From assembly GCA_033964015.1 (NCBI GenBank), contig CM066912.1, forward strand, positions 28,730,532 to 28,794,531: 64,000 nt of DNA, read 5' to 3'. Origin of the DNA: Scolanthus callimorphus. Its lineage: Eukaryota; Cnidaria; Anthozoa; Actiniaria; Edwardsiidae. Below are positions 11,114 through 21,900 of this stretch, in pieces (position 1 is the stretch's first letter; each line of letters begins with the position of its first letter). Made by a program: the position numbers and the translations under genes. The notes beneath the pieces are model-generated. The model did no database searches. It saw nothing but the letters and a program-made list of their open reading frames with translations, and was not told the origin of the DNA.

Positions 11114-11345
11114 CCCCCGTGGCGCTGCTTGTTATCCGACACCTAGACTCTCTCGTGAGCTTGAAATACGAGCGCGCAAACAAACTACAATGTAGGACTA
11201 GGACTTTATTCTCGATTTACTGACGTTCGCCCCCGTGGCGCTGCTTGTTATCCGACACCTAGACTCTCTCGTGAGCTTGAAATACGAGCGCGCAAACAAA
11301 CTACAATGTAGGACTAGGACTTTATTCTCGATTTACTGACGTTCG
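11114..11345. repeat. 116-bp tandem duplication, two copies
   Basis: The 116 bases beginning CCCCCGTGGCGCTGCTTG at 11114 are repeated immediately from 11230 to 11345 without a difference that I could find. The near-identity of the copies implies a recent duplication inside the transposon. Confidence 0.9.
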
Positions 11346-11853
11346 CCAAAGAAGGGGCTGCAAGCAGTCTAAATTTTTAGTGTCAACATGTGGGGAAAAA
11401 CCTGCTTGCCCCCCAACAAAACGAAGGATGGTCAAGGCTTGCCTCCAGACAAAAATTTCTAGCTACGGCCTTGATAAAGTGACCGACTCTCCAGACGTGC
11501 AGCGCGCAAGCTGAATTACGCTTGGATCTCACTGTTCTCACGGCGCCAATGGCTGCCAAGCAGTCATAAGCACAGACACTGAGGATGATCACTCCCGGGG
11601 TGCTTACCATTGGTCAAGGAAAACCGGTTGGTTTGATCAGCGTCCAATGGTACAAAATATTCCGGTTGAAATGAAATACCGAGTGGAATGGCGCTTACCA
11701 TTCGCTTATTCGCATTTCGGTTCGGATTGGCTACCTTATTTGGTCATAAAACCGGTTGGAGTGCCAATGGTACAAACCATTCCGATCGGTTCGTTCAGCG
11801 AGACAACCTCTGAAGCTGAACCTCTCGTACCAACCGGAATGACCGAAATTACC

Positions 11854-12305
11854 CCGGGGGGGACTCCCATATTTTTTGACCGGGGATGATCGTCGTATCT
11901 TTTAGGGGTTAAAATCACGATGGTTTGGTCTCTTTTAGGGGTGATCGTGATCTTCAATAAATTTTAGGGAGATTGGTATCTTTTAGGGCCGAAACTGTGT
12001 CCAAATTGTTTTTTCTTATGATAGTGCTTCTAAAAACCGTGTAAGAAGAGAGATTATTCGATTCGAGAAGACGATTAATTAGAAAAAAACACGGAAATTT
12101 CTTGATGGGTATCTTTCACCTTTACCTGTGTCCTTCGCGCCTACTTGGTACATAAGAACTCATGTTTTAGGGTATCTTTTAGGGTAATAAATTTTTGAGC
12201 CACGCCATGGCCCGCCATGTTTGGTATCTTTTAGGGGTGAAACTGAAAATTTCTGACGATCATCCCCGGTCAAAAAATATGGGAGTCCCCCCCCCCCCCC
12301 CCGGG
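11854..12305. mobile_element. Poly-G/C-ended element with TCTTTTAGGGGT minisatellite
   Basis: The left end is CCGGGGGGGACTCCC..., the right end ...GGGAGTC followed by 16 C (12287-12302) and GGG. The inner arms carry TTTTTTGACCGGGGATGATC and its complement. The flanks CGAAATTACC (11844-11853 and 12306-12315) are identical and look like a 9-10-bp target duplication. Inside, the motif TATCTTTTAGGGGT recurs at least six times. A second copy, missing one end and inverted, is at 52310-52730. Confidence 0.8.
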
Positions 12306-12315
12306 CGAAATTACC

Positions 12316-14444
12316 GGTTTTTCGTTACCAATGGTACTAGCACCCCCGGCCCGTTCTGTGGTTCTTGAACCTTCCTCTGGTTCAAGTTAATGTAGTGCAT
12401 GTGATAGACGGGACCTACAGTTTTACGTCCTTTTACCCGAGAAGACAACAACCAATTATACAGTGACTATCGTAAGCGATGAAGCTGATTGTTGATACAG
12501 TTTAGTGGCAATAACGAAAGTAGGATGATGATACAATGATGATGATTATGTTGGCGATGAAGATGACTAAACGATGATGGTCATCGGTAGATTTATCCTC
12601 TATACTCTTTTCCTATTTGGCAAAAAAAATCCAAGTGCGCAATGAAATCCGTCTTCGACATCCACTCTTGACTTGTGCCGAATGTTCACATGTTCAAGCA
12701 AAGGTCTTGCATCTCCCCTTTTCCTTTTTGCAACTTAATTGAATGATTGCGTTTAGATTTTATCAAAATAATATTTCTTCAGTCTAGTTTCTTATTTTAT
12801 TTGTATTGTAAATTCAATAGCAAAGATCTTGATCTATAATAAAATTATTCAGATTTCGTGTCATGATCCTCGTTTGCACTTGCATCGAAACTTCTGATTT
12901 TTTAAAGAAAAGCTCGTTTGTCGTTTTCTCATCCAATGGCATCTCGTGTAGACTTCCATGGATTGCAAACCCAGGACTTACAGAATTTATCAACTAACTA
13001 TCTGCCACTTCAAATCTAGCAATCAACTTTCACTGCCTGATCACGTGAACACCTCGTGCTCAGCTTGTTTACTGTTTACCAGTATTTCTTGCAGCACGTT
13101 TTGTTCACGTGCACATTTGATGAAAGTCCCTCTTGAGAGTGATATAAATCTATGACTTTTGACTAGACAATAGGATCCAGTATTTGTTTATCAGATGTGA
13201 AGATTCCATACTTCAATTTGCATGTTTCTGTTCAAGTGCTATCACTTTGTAAATTTGCAGTTTGTGTAGTTATGCAACAGAAACTGCAGGTCACGCAATA
13301 CCTAAAAAAATCACGCAGCTATATTACTAGAAAACGTCACAGAAAAAACTGTAATGAAAATAAAAATTACCAAGTTTCTTCGTCAAATTGTAGTGATGTT
13401 TGAGATTACGAAGTTATTTTTACTGTTGTCACGCGTATGTAATTATGTTATTATGCAATACAATCAACTCGATCATTGGTGAGATAACCATTGGCTGTTT
13501 TTTTTTTGTTGTTCTCTGATTTTATCTCTTCACCATTTTTAATTTGCTAACCACAAACGTACTATATTCCGAGAAAAATTCCCAAAGAGAAATGGAAAGT
13601 GAGACTTCCACATCGCTTGAAGCATTTTAATTTCCGTTCACGCGAAATATTTACTGAATAAATTGTCAGGTCGCCAAATTTGAACTCTTGCTTTAGTTGT
13701 CAAAATCCTTTTATCCTATTGGTTAACCACTATGGTTCGATATTTGTCAAGCAAACCTGGATATGTACATATCGACTCTTCATTACAATATGCGAGCTTG
13801 CACGAACGGCTTTAGAATTGGTAGCCGCTTGTGAAAAGCTGACTCAAAAAACGTCGCTGGGTTTGGTCGAGAAAACACGAGAAAACTTCAGAAACCTCTT
13901 GTTTTGATTTGGTGAAGAGGCTTACACTGCATGTCACCGAAATAGTGGTTATATTTCATATGGATTTATAAAAAAAATTGAATGAAGTTTATAAAGGGCA
14001 ACCCTCCAAGCCAAGCTCTATGAAATAACGGGCTGTCACTTCAGTTATTCTGAATTGAATCAAGAAGTCTTGCAGAGAGCCGGGCTGCATTGCATATTTG
14101 ATAAGGAAGCCTTCAAGATTAGAAGAAATTTAAAAATACACTTCAGTACTATACTGGAGTAAATGAGCTACCCAGGAAAGTGTAAATGAAGTGGCATTAA
14201 CGTAGAGTACAAGTGAATGAAAAGAAATTATTCCAAAGATCCAGTTTCTTGCAGAAAATGTAAAGATGCTGAATTAGCAAGAAAAAGTTTGTGGTTCACA
14301 AAGTGGTTCACAGGTTCCAAATTATACGAATTAGTTGAGTTGGTATTGCGGGTATTGCTAGCGGCAAGCAAGAAATAATTTTAGAGTGTACAAGAAGGGG
14401 CTACAAGATTTGCGAGGATTTGCCAGCATCGTCGGCGCGCAGCA
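12316..14444. other. Intergenic, AT-rich, no gene recognised
   Basis: This stretch contains GATGATGATG low-complexity sequence (12525-12590) and a few open frames below 76 codons that lack an ATG context, domains or splice support. I see no inverted repeats of note. Confidence 0.45.
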
Positions 14445-14636
14445 ATGGATAGTTTCACAGCAGCTATGGTTTCGTTTCTGGCATTTGCTCTCCTAATTCT
14501 TATGTGGTGCTTTGGGATTTGGTATTGTAAAGGTCCCTGCAGGGATACAGATCAAGAGAGTGCGGTGGAGCGGCAGGTTGAACCGCAGGAAGAGCTTGAA
14601 TGGCCAGCACTCCCGCACAAAACAATGGTGTCGTGA
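14445..14636 (+). CDS. Possible small single-pass membrane protein
   Basis: A 63-codon ATG-to-TGA ORF begins with a hydrophobic segment (residues about 8-27, MVSFLAFALLILMWCFGIWY) that could be a signal anchor. It is followed by C-K-G-P-C and an acidic, glutamate- and glutamine-rich tail. The start context AGCAATGG is acceptable. I do not recognise a family. A lone ORF of this size can arise by chance, so the call rests on the coherent membrane segment and hydrophilic tail only. Confidence 0.3.
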   Translation: MDSFTAAMVSFLAFALLILMWCFGIWYCKGPCRDTDQESAVERQVEPQEELEWPALPHKTMVS

Positions 14637-15131
14637 CAGTCACGCAATATTTCGAGAGTCACACAAAACTCTGTGACAAGTCAAACTAAGACAACTTTAC
14701 GGGAATTTTACTGACTTTTGCTTCATTGACGACTAGTGATCTGCAATCTCCTACTGAATAGAAAATGTTTTTCTATTATTGAGCGAAAAGTGAAGAAACT
14801 CCATCTCTGTTCCCAGTAATTGCCTCCTGACAATATTTCCCTTGGAATATAATTTTGAAAAATCCTAGTTTCACCGCAAACATTTTACCCCGTCACGCGG
14901 ACTATTAAGTTTGGGAGGTGATTGCGACTGCCAGGCAATAGGCATGCGATGAGCATGGTTTGTGATGTCAACCGCCACCAGGGGATGTGAGAGGGGCGCG
15001 AAACGTCTAATCGCCTCCACGGCAACTTGTTGCGCACTGTGTTGGAGGGGGCTGAGCGAAAGCCATTTGGTAAATATGCATCAATGCATGATCCCTGAGA
15101 TGCGCTCGCCTCATTGGTAACGATTTGATTT

Positions 15132-15314
15132 GAGGCTCTCGGGACATCCATTTGAGGGCCGTCGCTGATTGGCTGATTTTGAGCGTTGGAGCATGCGCTG
15201 AAAGGTCTCTCTCTGTAGCAGCTCTGTATTAAATCTCGCGCATGCGTCAGTGGCTGTCACCATAGAGCCTTCCCGCGCGAGGTTACGAGCCGGGGAGCTC
15301 TGGGTTCGAGAATG
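15132..15314. mobile_element. MITE, family B (GAGCTCTGGG...CGAGAATG), one end missing
   Basis: The element is palindromic: GGACATCCATTTGA...GCATGCGCTGAAAG on the left mirrors the right half through ATCTCGCGCATGCGTCA. The right end is complete (GCCGGGGAGCTCTGGG then TTCGAGAATG) but about 40 bp of the left end are absent. Full copies are at 47672-47892 and 56229-56446. Confidence 0.75.
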
Positions 15315-15580
15315 CGATTTGATGCGAAATCCTCCTTCCGCGTGCCGGGCTAATAATGTATGCGGTTGTAAATAGGACAATATTTTTAAGTGTAATTGTG
15401 GTGGATCCAAGATTGAAATACCGGCTCGTATAAACACGCCCTAAGCAATCTGTATTGGTTCTTCATAGATAATCTTTATAAGATGTTATTAAGATTGCTT
15501 CTTTGAGAAGAAGTAAAAAATTTACATACAATATGCTGGTCCCTCTTCATTAACGCCTCTAGAACATTAGTATATCCCGC

Positions 15581-15957
15581 TGGTAAACGCTATATAAGCC
15601 CCCGGGGGCTAATTTAAATTGGGACTCGTAGAGGGGGAACTTATTAGAGAGGGGAGGGGTTTATTAAAAACTCGAAAGCCAAAATACTAAGGCTTAATAA
15701 ATATATACAGTATTAATAGTATGTATATAGTATATCGAAAACAGAACTTGACAAGAATCTAACAAGAAAGCGAAAAAGTGGTTCAAATGAAATTTGAAGT
15801 GGGTACTGTAAAGCTAAGAGTCAGCATTTAAAATCTTATTTTGCCCTGTTTGGTTTGGGAGGGAAGGGGTTATTAAAGAGGGGGGCTTATCAGAAACTTG
15901 TGGGTCTAGAGGGGGCTTATTAGAGAGAGGGGGCTTTATTATTAGAGCGTTTATGGT
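15581..15957. mobile_element. Inverted-repeat element with GGGGCTTATTAGAGAG repeats
   Basis: The outer ends TGGTAAACGCTATATAAGC and TTATTAGAGCGTTTATGG are imperfect inverted repeats. The interior holds five or six copies of a G-rich motif close to GAGGGGGCTTATTAGAGAG, and the left end has a CCCCCGGGGG palindrome. The plan matches the other poly-G-ended, minisatellite-bearing elements of this window with a different internal motif. Confidence 0.6.
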
Positions 15958-16918
15958 AAATCAATGGTAAATCAATTAGAGGTCCATATTAACAATACAA
16001 TTAACTATACAGGCGTAAATATGCCTGAAATGTTTCCTTTTACGCCTAACGTTTTAGACTTAGACGTAAAATAACAACTGTGTAAATTTCAGTTTCTGCA
16101 GTGTTCTCCTGCGTCAAATTACGACTATGATTATTTCTTAATTTCGAGCCCTTAAGTGCGTGTCTTTCTAGGATTGTCCAGAGAGAAAATAGAATCGCTA
16201 AAACAAATTTTTCTCGAGCAAGTTCTAAGTAATAACCAAATTTCAACTAAACGTGGCGAATGGAAAAATACCTGGCGCAAAGCGAAATCCAAAAGGTTCT
16301 CATTAAATATCTAAATGTCCCGGAGCTTATTGCTAGAAGCTCTTAACTGAGTACTTAGTGCACAATTATAGCGATCTATTAGAATGACCGCTTGAAATGA
16401 TACTACAGTTGGCATGGCAACGCATGAAATGAAACCGCTGACCGGGCAGACGAACACACCACCTGCTACGATTGCCCTGAAAATAGACGTATTTGTACAG
16501 ACAATATAGTCAGTTTTCTAATATTGATCTTGTTTATGTATTTGACCATCTTTTTAGGCTTCTCTGACTATTTAACCATCCAATTAAAGTAAAATGTTTA
16601 CTATATCTTTGTGAGAAAACTCGAGTCACAATAGAAAAGTCAGTCGGCGTCTTGGAGTCTCTAAAAACTAATGAATCTTAAAATAAAAGTCTCAATGGCT
16701 TTAACAAGATGCAGTTCTTTTACAGCCATTAATAATAAATTATGTTGCATACGTTATAATTTCAAAGTCATAGCGACAAATGCTTTGTATTCACTTGTCT
16801 TGAATTTCCCTTGGAAACGTCGAAACACAGATCACAGTCCTATTTCCAACCTTTGGCAGCAAAGTAAAAAATAACGCCTGTAAAAAGTACGGAACATAGC
16901 GCTACAAAGTTTGTAGAA
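15958..16918. other. Upstream region of the coiled-coil gene
   Basis: I see no repeat pairing or exon here. The last 150 bp before the ATG at 16919 are presumably promoter and 5' UTR, but no TATA box or other element can be assigned with confidence. Confidence 0.4.
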
Positions 16919-18430
16919 ATGTCTGCTAAACAAGTTCGATTTAGTGCAGGACGTGAAAGAGAATTTGAAAATAACTCTCCTAAGATATCTGAAAATGTTG
17001 AAGTCAAAACACAGCAAAATGAAAACTCGTTGTTGCCCGACATTCTCCTTTCAAAGAATACCACTCAAAGCAACGAGAAAGAACCCGCAAAGAGAAAGAA
17101 AAAGAAGAAGAAAACAGAGCTACAGCAGCTCAAAGGTGAGAAAAAGATGTTACAAAAGGAGTTGAAAATTGCTAAAAAGCATATAAGAGCCGACAGTGCT
17201 CAAAAAGAAAGTGAAAGTTATTCACCGTTTGAAAATCGTCACCGGTTGGCTAGAACGACTAGTGAACTTCAAACAAAGTTGGAATCTTTGAAGGATCAGA
17301 TTTCTGTCAAGGATAAATTCAATAAAGAGAAAATAAAGAAGAGTTTTCACACGAAGATTAAGAAGAAAAGCATCAAAGCCGATAAGCAGCATAACAGGCT
17401 GATTAAGATGACTGGTAAACTGGAAAAAATAAAGCGAGGAGAGGAAGACTTGAGGATTGAAATTGCTGAAGAAATGGCTCAGCTTGACCTTGAAGAAAAG
17501 GAAAAAGAAAAGGAGTTAAATAAATTGAATGCTACACCACGAGGGATTGGAATTAGAAAGGGAGCAAAATTGGCAAAGAGCTTTGGAATAAATGATTCTA
17601 GCATCGAGGCAAAAAGGAATTCAAACCCTTTTCAAACGGCGAGTTTTAGTGGTAGGAAGTTAGGAAAGTTGTCGGAAGTTGATGATGATTCGGAAAAGAA
17701 TGTTCCAGAAAAGTCTACAAATGGGGTTGCTGTGTTCAAGCTGGATGCCGGGTTGAATGGCGCCATGGTGCCTATAGATCAAGCCCCGACCCATGCCTGG
17801 GTACGAATGCCATGTGTTGACACCGAGCCTAATATGAGACTCGGGCGAAGACTTAGCACAGTGGAGCCTAGAATCACACCTCCGCACCCTCCTATACGGC
17901 GATTCAGTTCTTTTGGACACGGAAGTAATCCGCAAGGTACCGCCCACAGCAGTATTATAAGAGGATCGAATTCGGGTACTTCCGGGTTCCAGTCCCCTAA
18001 CGAAAACACGGGTCTTTTACCACAGGGTGACCAAATCAAGCCCGAAAGAGCCGTGCGGTCCGCTGTTGGATTTGAGCGCGAACTGGATGAGGAATTGACG
18101 TCAGATTTAGCGCCCCGCGCGCTGTCAGCAAGACTACCTAATGAGCGATGGCTGAGCATAGAGGAAAAGAAAATACGAGCCGATAAATTAGCGAAAAAGT
18201 ATGAGTTCACTCGCGAATTGCGAAATACGATACACGAGCATATGATCACAAGATCTTATAGTTTCTCATATTTCAATATCATACCGCCGTACAAACACAA
18301 GAAGCAGAAGGCTGTGAAATCTAAGCAATCATACAATCGGGTAGTGTATGAGGATAAAATGAGAGTGACCGAGTTTAGTAAGAAATATGGGAGCGCTAAA
18401 CATAGAGGCAACGATCACGCAACTGCGTGA
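16919..18430 (+). CDS. Intronless lysine-rich coiled-coil protein, uncharacterised
   Basis: A single uninterrupted ORF encodes 503 residues from an ATG to a TGA. I do not recognise the family. Residues about 58-66 are a run of lysine and arginine that could serve as a nuclear localisation signal. Residues about 66-205 are charged, heptad-like and strongly predicted to be helical (LKGEKKMLQKELKIAKKH, then TSELQTKLESLKDQIS), which suggests one or two coiled coils. The middle (about 235-400) is low-complexity and proline- and serine-rich, so probably disordered. Residues about 425-490 are again helical and end in an aromatic patch, SYSFSYFNIIPP, that looks like a conserved binding peptide. No signal peptide or membrane segment is seen. 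The absence of introns in an intron-rich neighbourhood suggests a retrocopied or young gene. Confidence 0.7.
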   Translation: MSAKQVRFSAGREREFENNSPKISENVEVKTQQNENSLLPDILLSKNTTQSNEKEPAKRKKKKKKTELQQLKGEKKMLQKELKIAKKHIRADSAQKESESYSPFENRHRLARTTSELQTKLESLKDQISVKDKFNKEKIKKSFHTKIKKKSIKADKQHNRLIKMTGKLEKIKRGEEDLRIEIAEEMAQLDLEEKEKEKELNKLNATPRGIGIRKGAKLAKSFGINDSSIEAKRNSNPFQTASFSGRKLGKLSEVDDDSEKNVPEKSTNGVAVFKLDAGLNGAMVPIDQAPTHAWVRMPCVDTEPNMRLGRRLSTVEPRITPPHPPIRRFSSFGHGSNPQGTAHSSIIRGSNSGTSGFQSPNENTGLLPQGDQIKPERAVRSAVGFERELDEELTSDLAPRALSARLPNERWLSIEEKKIRADKLAKKYEFTRELRNTIHEHMITRSYSFSYFNIIPPYKHKKQKAVKSKQSYNRVVYEDKMRVTEFSKKYGSAKHRGNDHATA

Positions 18431-18535
18431 CGTGACAATGAGGATTTGTACAACATAGGGGCACCGATCACGCAAATGCGTGACGTGACATCACACAATG
18501 AGGAGTTACGTTACTTGAACACGTGACAATGAGGA
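18412..18535. repeat. Short repeats around the stop of the coiled-coil gene
   Basis: The phrase GATCACGCAACTGCGTGACG, followed by TGACAATGAGGA, occurs at the stop codon and again about 50 bp downstream with one change, then partly a third time. GATCACGCA...TGCGTGA is itself palindromic, so the first unit contributes the last codons of the ORF. Confidence 0.55.
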
Positions 18536-18976
18536 GTTTGCAGGTTTGAAGGCTTCGATGAAGAATATCGAAGATCATTCAGAGAACCTGAAATAATAGT
18601 CTGTGTTGACGCCCACTCAGGCAATTACTGGGTGATTTATATTTGTTCGAGGGTGCTTTTTTGTGGCATTTTCATGGTTTTTTTATGACATGTGTTCTTG
18701 CACTAAATATTTCAAAGCATTTTGTAATGATTTATTTTATATGTTGTTCCTTTTTATAATCTTTCTATATATTTTATTTATCATTAAAATTTGTGTACAG
18801 TATTGGGCAGTCACATTTGTTAACACGACCCGTACATTTTGTTCAACGGCCTCAAGACAACTTTGTTAAAATGGCCCGCTATTTTTTCCGTCTGTGGTGG
18901 TCCAAGCTGATTTAGTCCACTCTTAGCACCTCTGCACCAAGTGTCCCTCGTACAAGAATGGACAATTTATTCACCC

Positions 18977-21900
18977 TTAGCCCGTGAACTGCGATGAAAC
19001 CCATGCCAATCCCCATTTTAGGTTCGTTAGCATAAACTTTAGTGCCTTGGTCCACTGTTCTTCAGAGTTGAATTGAATTTTGATTGAAAAGGCTCCTCCG
19101 CTCCCACTGGAATCGTAAATCTTACCTTTCTCCATTCTATAAGGCAGACAGAATCGCTTGTCCACCTGGGGAGACAGAGACAGGTTTTTGTGGAGAGCAT
19201 AGACAAGTTTGTTAGATTGAGATTGATACCCTCAGTGCAAAACAATAGAGGGTCATACAATAGAACAAGGAAACAATGGGATGCTTTGTTCTGCCTATCT
19301 AATCACACAAGATCTTCTGAGAAGCTGTAGCACTCCTGGTATTTTTACTGTACTCTACCCACCTTTTCTACAGCCTCTTTGAATTGTTGTAGACAGTCCA
19401 GGAAGGCTACCATTGCATGATCAAACTTGGTGTCCCAAAAGAATCTGAATCCCCCAGATCCATATAAAGGGAGCTCTTTAGACTTGTCTGTAAGGCAGTC
19501 CAGGTAGGAGTGATTCCCAAATGGGACTAGCCGATATCTGTAGAGCACAAAAAAAAACAGTTCAAATTTGGTTCAAGAGTGGCATTACCAAACGATAGGG
19601 GTACCCAATAGAACCCATTAGAAATTTTAAATTCTGTCCACCCCCCGTGGTTGTTCAAATTAGCATCACCACAGGAAATGCGCGTAGCAAAATTTGCTCT
19701 TGAAGAGAACGAAAAGCTCTGACTGAGAGAAACAACAGAGAGCCTACATAGGAGGCTAGTTGTCTGGAACCTTTTGCATGATGTGACACAAATATAAACA
19801 TAAACAAAACAGAGAGAGAGAGACATCTTTATTTAAACAAAAATATATCTGCATGTTGTCCCATCGTAGTCCATTCGGAGAGACTATAACCTCCCTGCCC
19901 TGGAAACAACATGCTTACAAACTAAATATTTAATATATCACATAAAACACAATCTAAAAATTGGTTAACGAAGGCTCTAAAAAGCATACCTCTGAAAGGT
20001 CAGGTTCATTTTACGAGCCAAGGAGTGTAGTAGAAGCACAGTTTGACCCCAGGCAGCATTTATTTCAGACCACTCGACAGGAACACTTGGAAGGCGACCA
20101 AGACGGAAATTATTAATGGTGCCAAAATGTCCCTTATGCCATATGTGGAATGTGCTATTGAAGACGTTCGTCTTCTTTAACTTTTCAAGTTGAGCTTGGG
20201 CATACACCATCTGATTTTCAACACTAGAACAAAATAGCACCACAATAGAAATGCATAATATGTTATTCTAATCATAGCTGCCTTACATGAGGAAATTTGA
20301 CTCATTTGAAACAAGTCTATCTCTGCCTTTTTTCAAACATACTGAATTTGCCAATTTGAAATGTTCTGCACTGCTTCCTTTAAACTAACTCTTTCAATTT
20401 CAGGAATATTTTTGTACAATAAATTATTTTCATGTTTTCTAGGTGACCATGTCACATAAATGTCAACTTCTGTTTATTATACAATAAGACAGGGGGGACA
20501 GGGGTGCTTGTCCTATCCCTTAGGGTATAAAATTCATCCAACTGCTATCTCTTAGGGGTGTCCAAAGAATCTGCTATCCCTTAGGGTGTCTCACGCTAAA
20601 GGTGACCTAGAAATTCAGGGAGAACAAACCAAATTGTTTCAAGTTGATGGTATTTGCAAGGACCGCAATGACATTAGGATTTTCCACATCCAATTTGCTA
20701 CCTCTTAAGGGGCAAATTTATTTTTTACGCCCACTTCAAGATGGTGGCTAGCTAGTATAAATATTCATTATGAATCACATATTCTCATTTGACAAGTGAA
20801 TTAAAAGGAGGATGTTGACCTGCCAACTCTCTTGTTGCTCATGTGTAAGATGTTGGGGTATGAATAGGTAATTTGCACAGGGTTGAGGGTTCGCACCACC
20901 ATGAATACTTAAAAAAAGTGCCATGAAGTGGGCGTAAATAAAACAATCGCCCTCTTAGGGGTAAAATTCACTTTTGACCACACCCAATTTACTATCCCTT
21001 AGGGTTAAAATCAATTTTTCCGATAAGCACCCCCATCTATTTTATGGGAAGTCCCCCCGGGGTAAAAAAGTCAGCTCACCTTTGCTGTTCATCGTCAAAC
21101 TCCAGCAGCTCTCGATGGTACTCACAATACTCTGTATAATAACTCTTCTCAGACTCGTCAAGCTGCTTGGATGCCTCCTTCTCCTTCTCCAGAGCATTTG
21201 ACACTGCCTTGCTTTCCTCCTCGACTGCCTTCAGCTTACTTATTAACTCTGCTTCTTCCTTCTGAAGGTCTGATAACTCTTGGGTCAATGTTTCATTATT
21301 CCCTAAATAGATATTATATTGTTTGAAAATTCCACTAAAGAGCCTCAGTTAGCAGCCATTTGACCAGCCTAGTAAAATACTGAGTCAGAGAAACCATCCA
21401 TTTCCATTGGCTGATTTACATAATGGTAGTGCAATATTTTCAATTGAATTTGAAAGAATAGGCTGACTTTAGCAGTATCAACCATTAGAAGAAGTGGTTT
21501 TCAGATGACTGTCGAAAGTACAAATGTAAACAAGACTTGCGTTTTCTATGCATTCCATTGGTTGAGGTCTTGGGTCTCTGTTTACTCAGACAGGGAAGAA
21601 AATGCAAGTTGTACTTAGTTTGTCCCCTGGTTGTTCAGTTCTTGAATGGGCAATTCCAGAAAATAAAGGTACCCCCCCCCCCCCTCCCCACACGGGCAGC
21701 ATTTGGAAATTCCGAAGGGATGGGGGTTTAAGAGCTCGGAATTCTTATTGCAAGGGGGGGGGTTTCGAAGCTGGATTTCTTGTCACAAGGGGGGGTCTGA
21801 AGATGCCCAACTTCTTAAGGAGTTCGCATGTTTTTCAGTCTGCTAAATAGCGTTTTTCAGAAAGAAAATAATTTCGCCGCCATTCGATAGATAGAGAATG

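Larger units (their letters stand above)
10343..11371. mobile_element. Mutator-like transposon with 9-bp target duplication
   Basis: The terminal inverted repeats are TAGACTGCTTGCAGTC...CTTTGGCGAACGT and ACGTTCGCCAAAG...CTGCAAGCAGTCTA. The nine bases AATTTTTAG flank it exactly on both sides (10334-10342 and 11372-11380). A 9-bp duplication is the classic signature of the Mutator-like superfamily, so that assignment is inferred. A second inverted repeat sits inside (TCCTTTCAAAAAAGAGA at about 10475 against TCTCTTTTTTGAAAGGA at about 11066). The element carries a RecQ-like helicase fragment and a 116-bp tandem duplication. A related short element is at 45670-45750. Confidence 0.75.
10268..11473. 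mobile_element. Host repeat (GGGCCGTAGCTAG family) split by a nested transposon
   Basis: The left part (from 10268, GGGCCGTAGGTAG...GGGGGCAGTTG followed by a 14-base C run at 10310-10323) and the right part (11372-11473, ending GACAAAAATTTCTAGCTACGGCC) together match the compact copy at 39309-39435. The two halves are separated by the inserted element at 10343-11371. Confidence 0.7.

Noticed and set aside
13680..13907. 75-codon frame in an AT-rich region
   Set aside because: It has no ATG start, no family and no neighbouring exon.
17779..18249. 156-codon open frame antisense to the coiled-coil gene
   Set aside because: It is a shadow of the 503-residue frame, with no recognisable domain.
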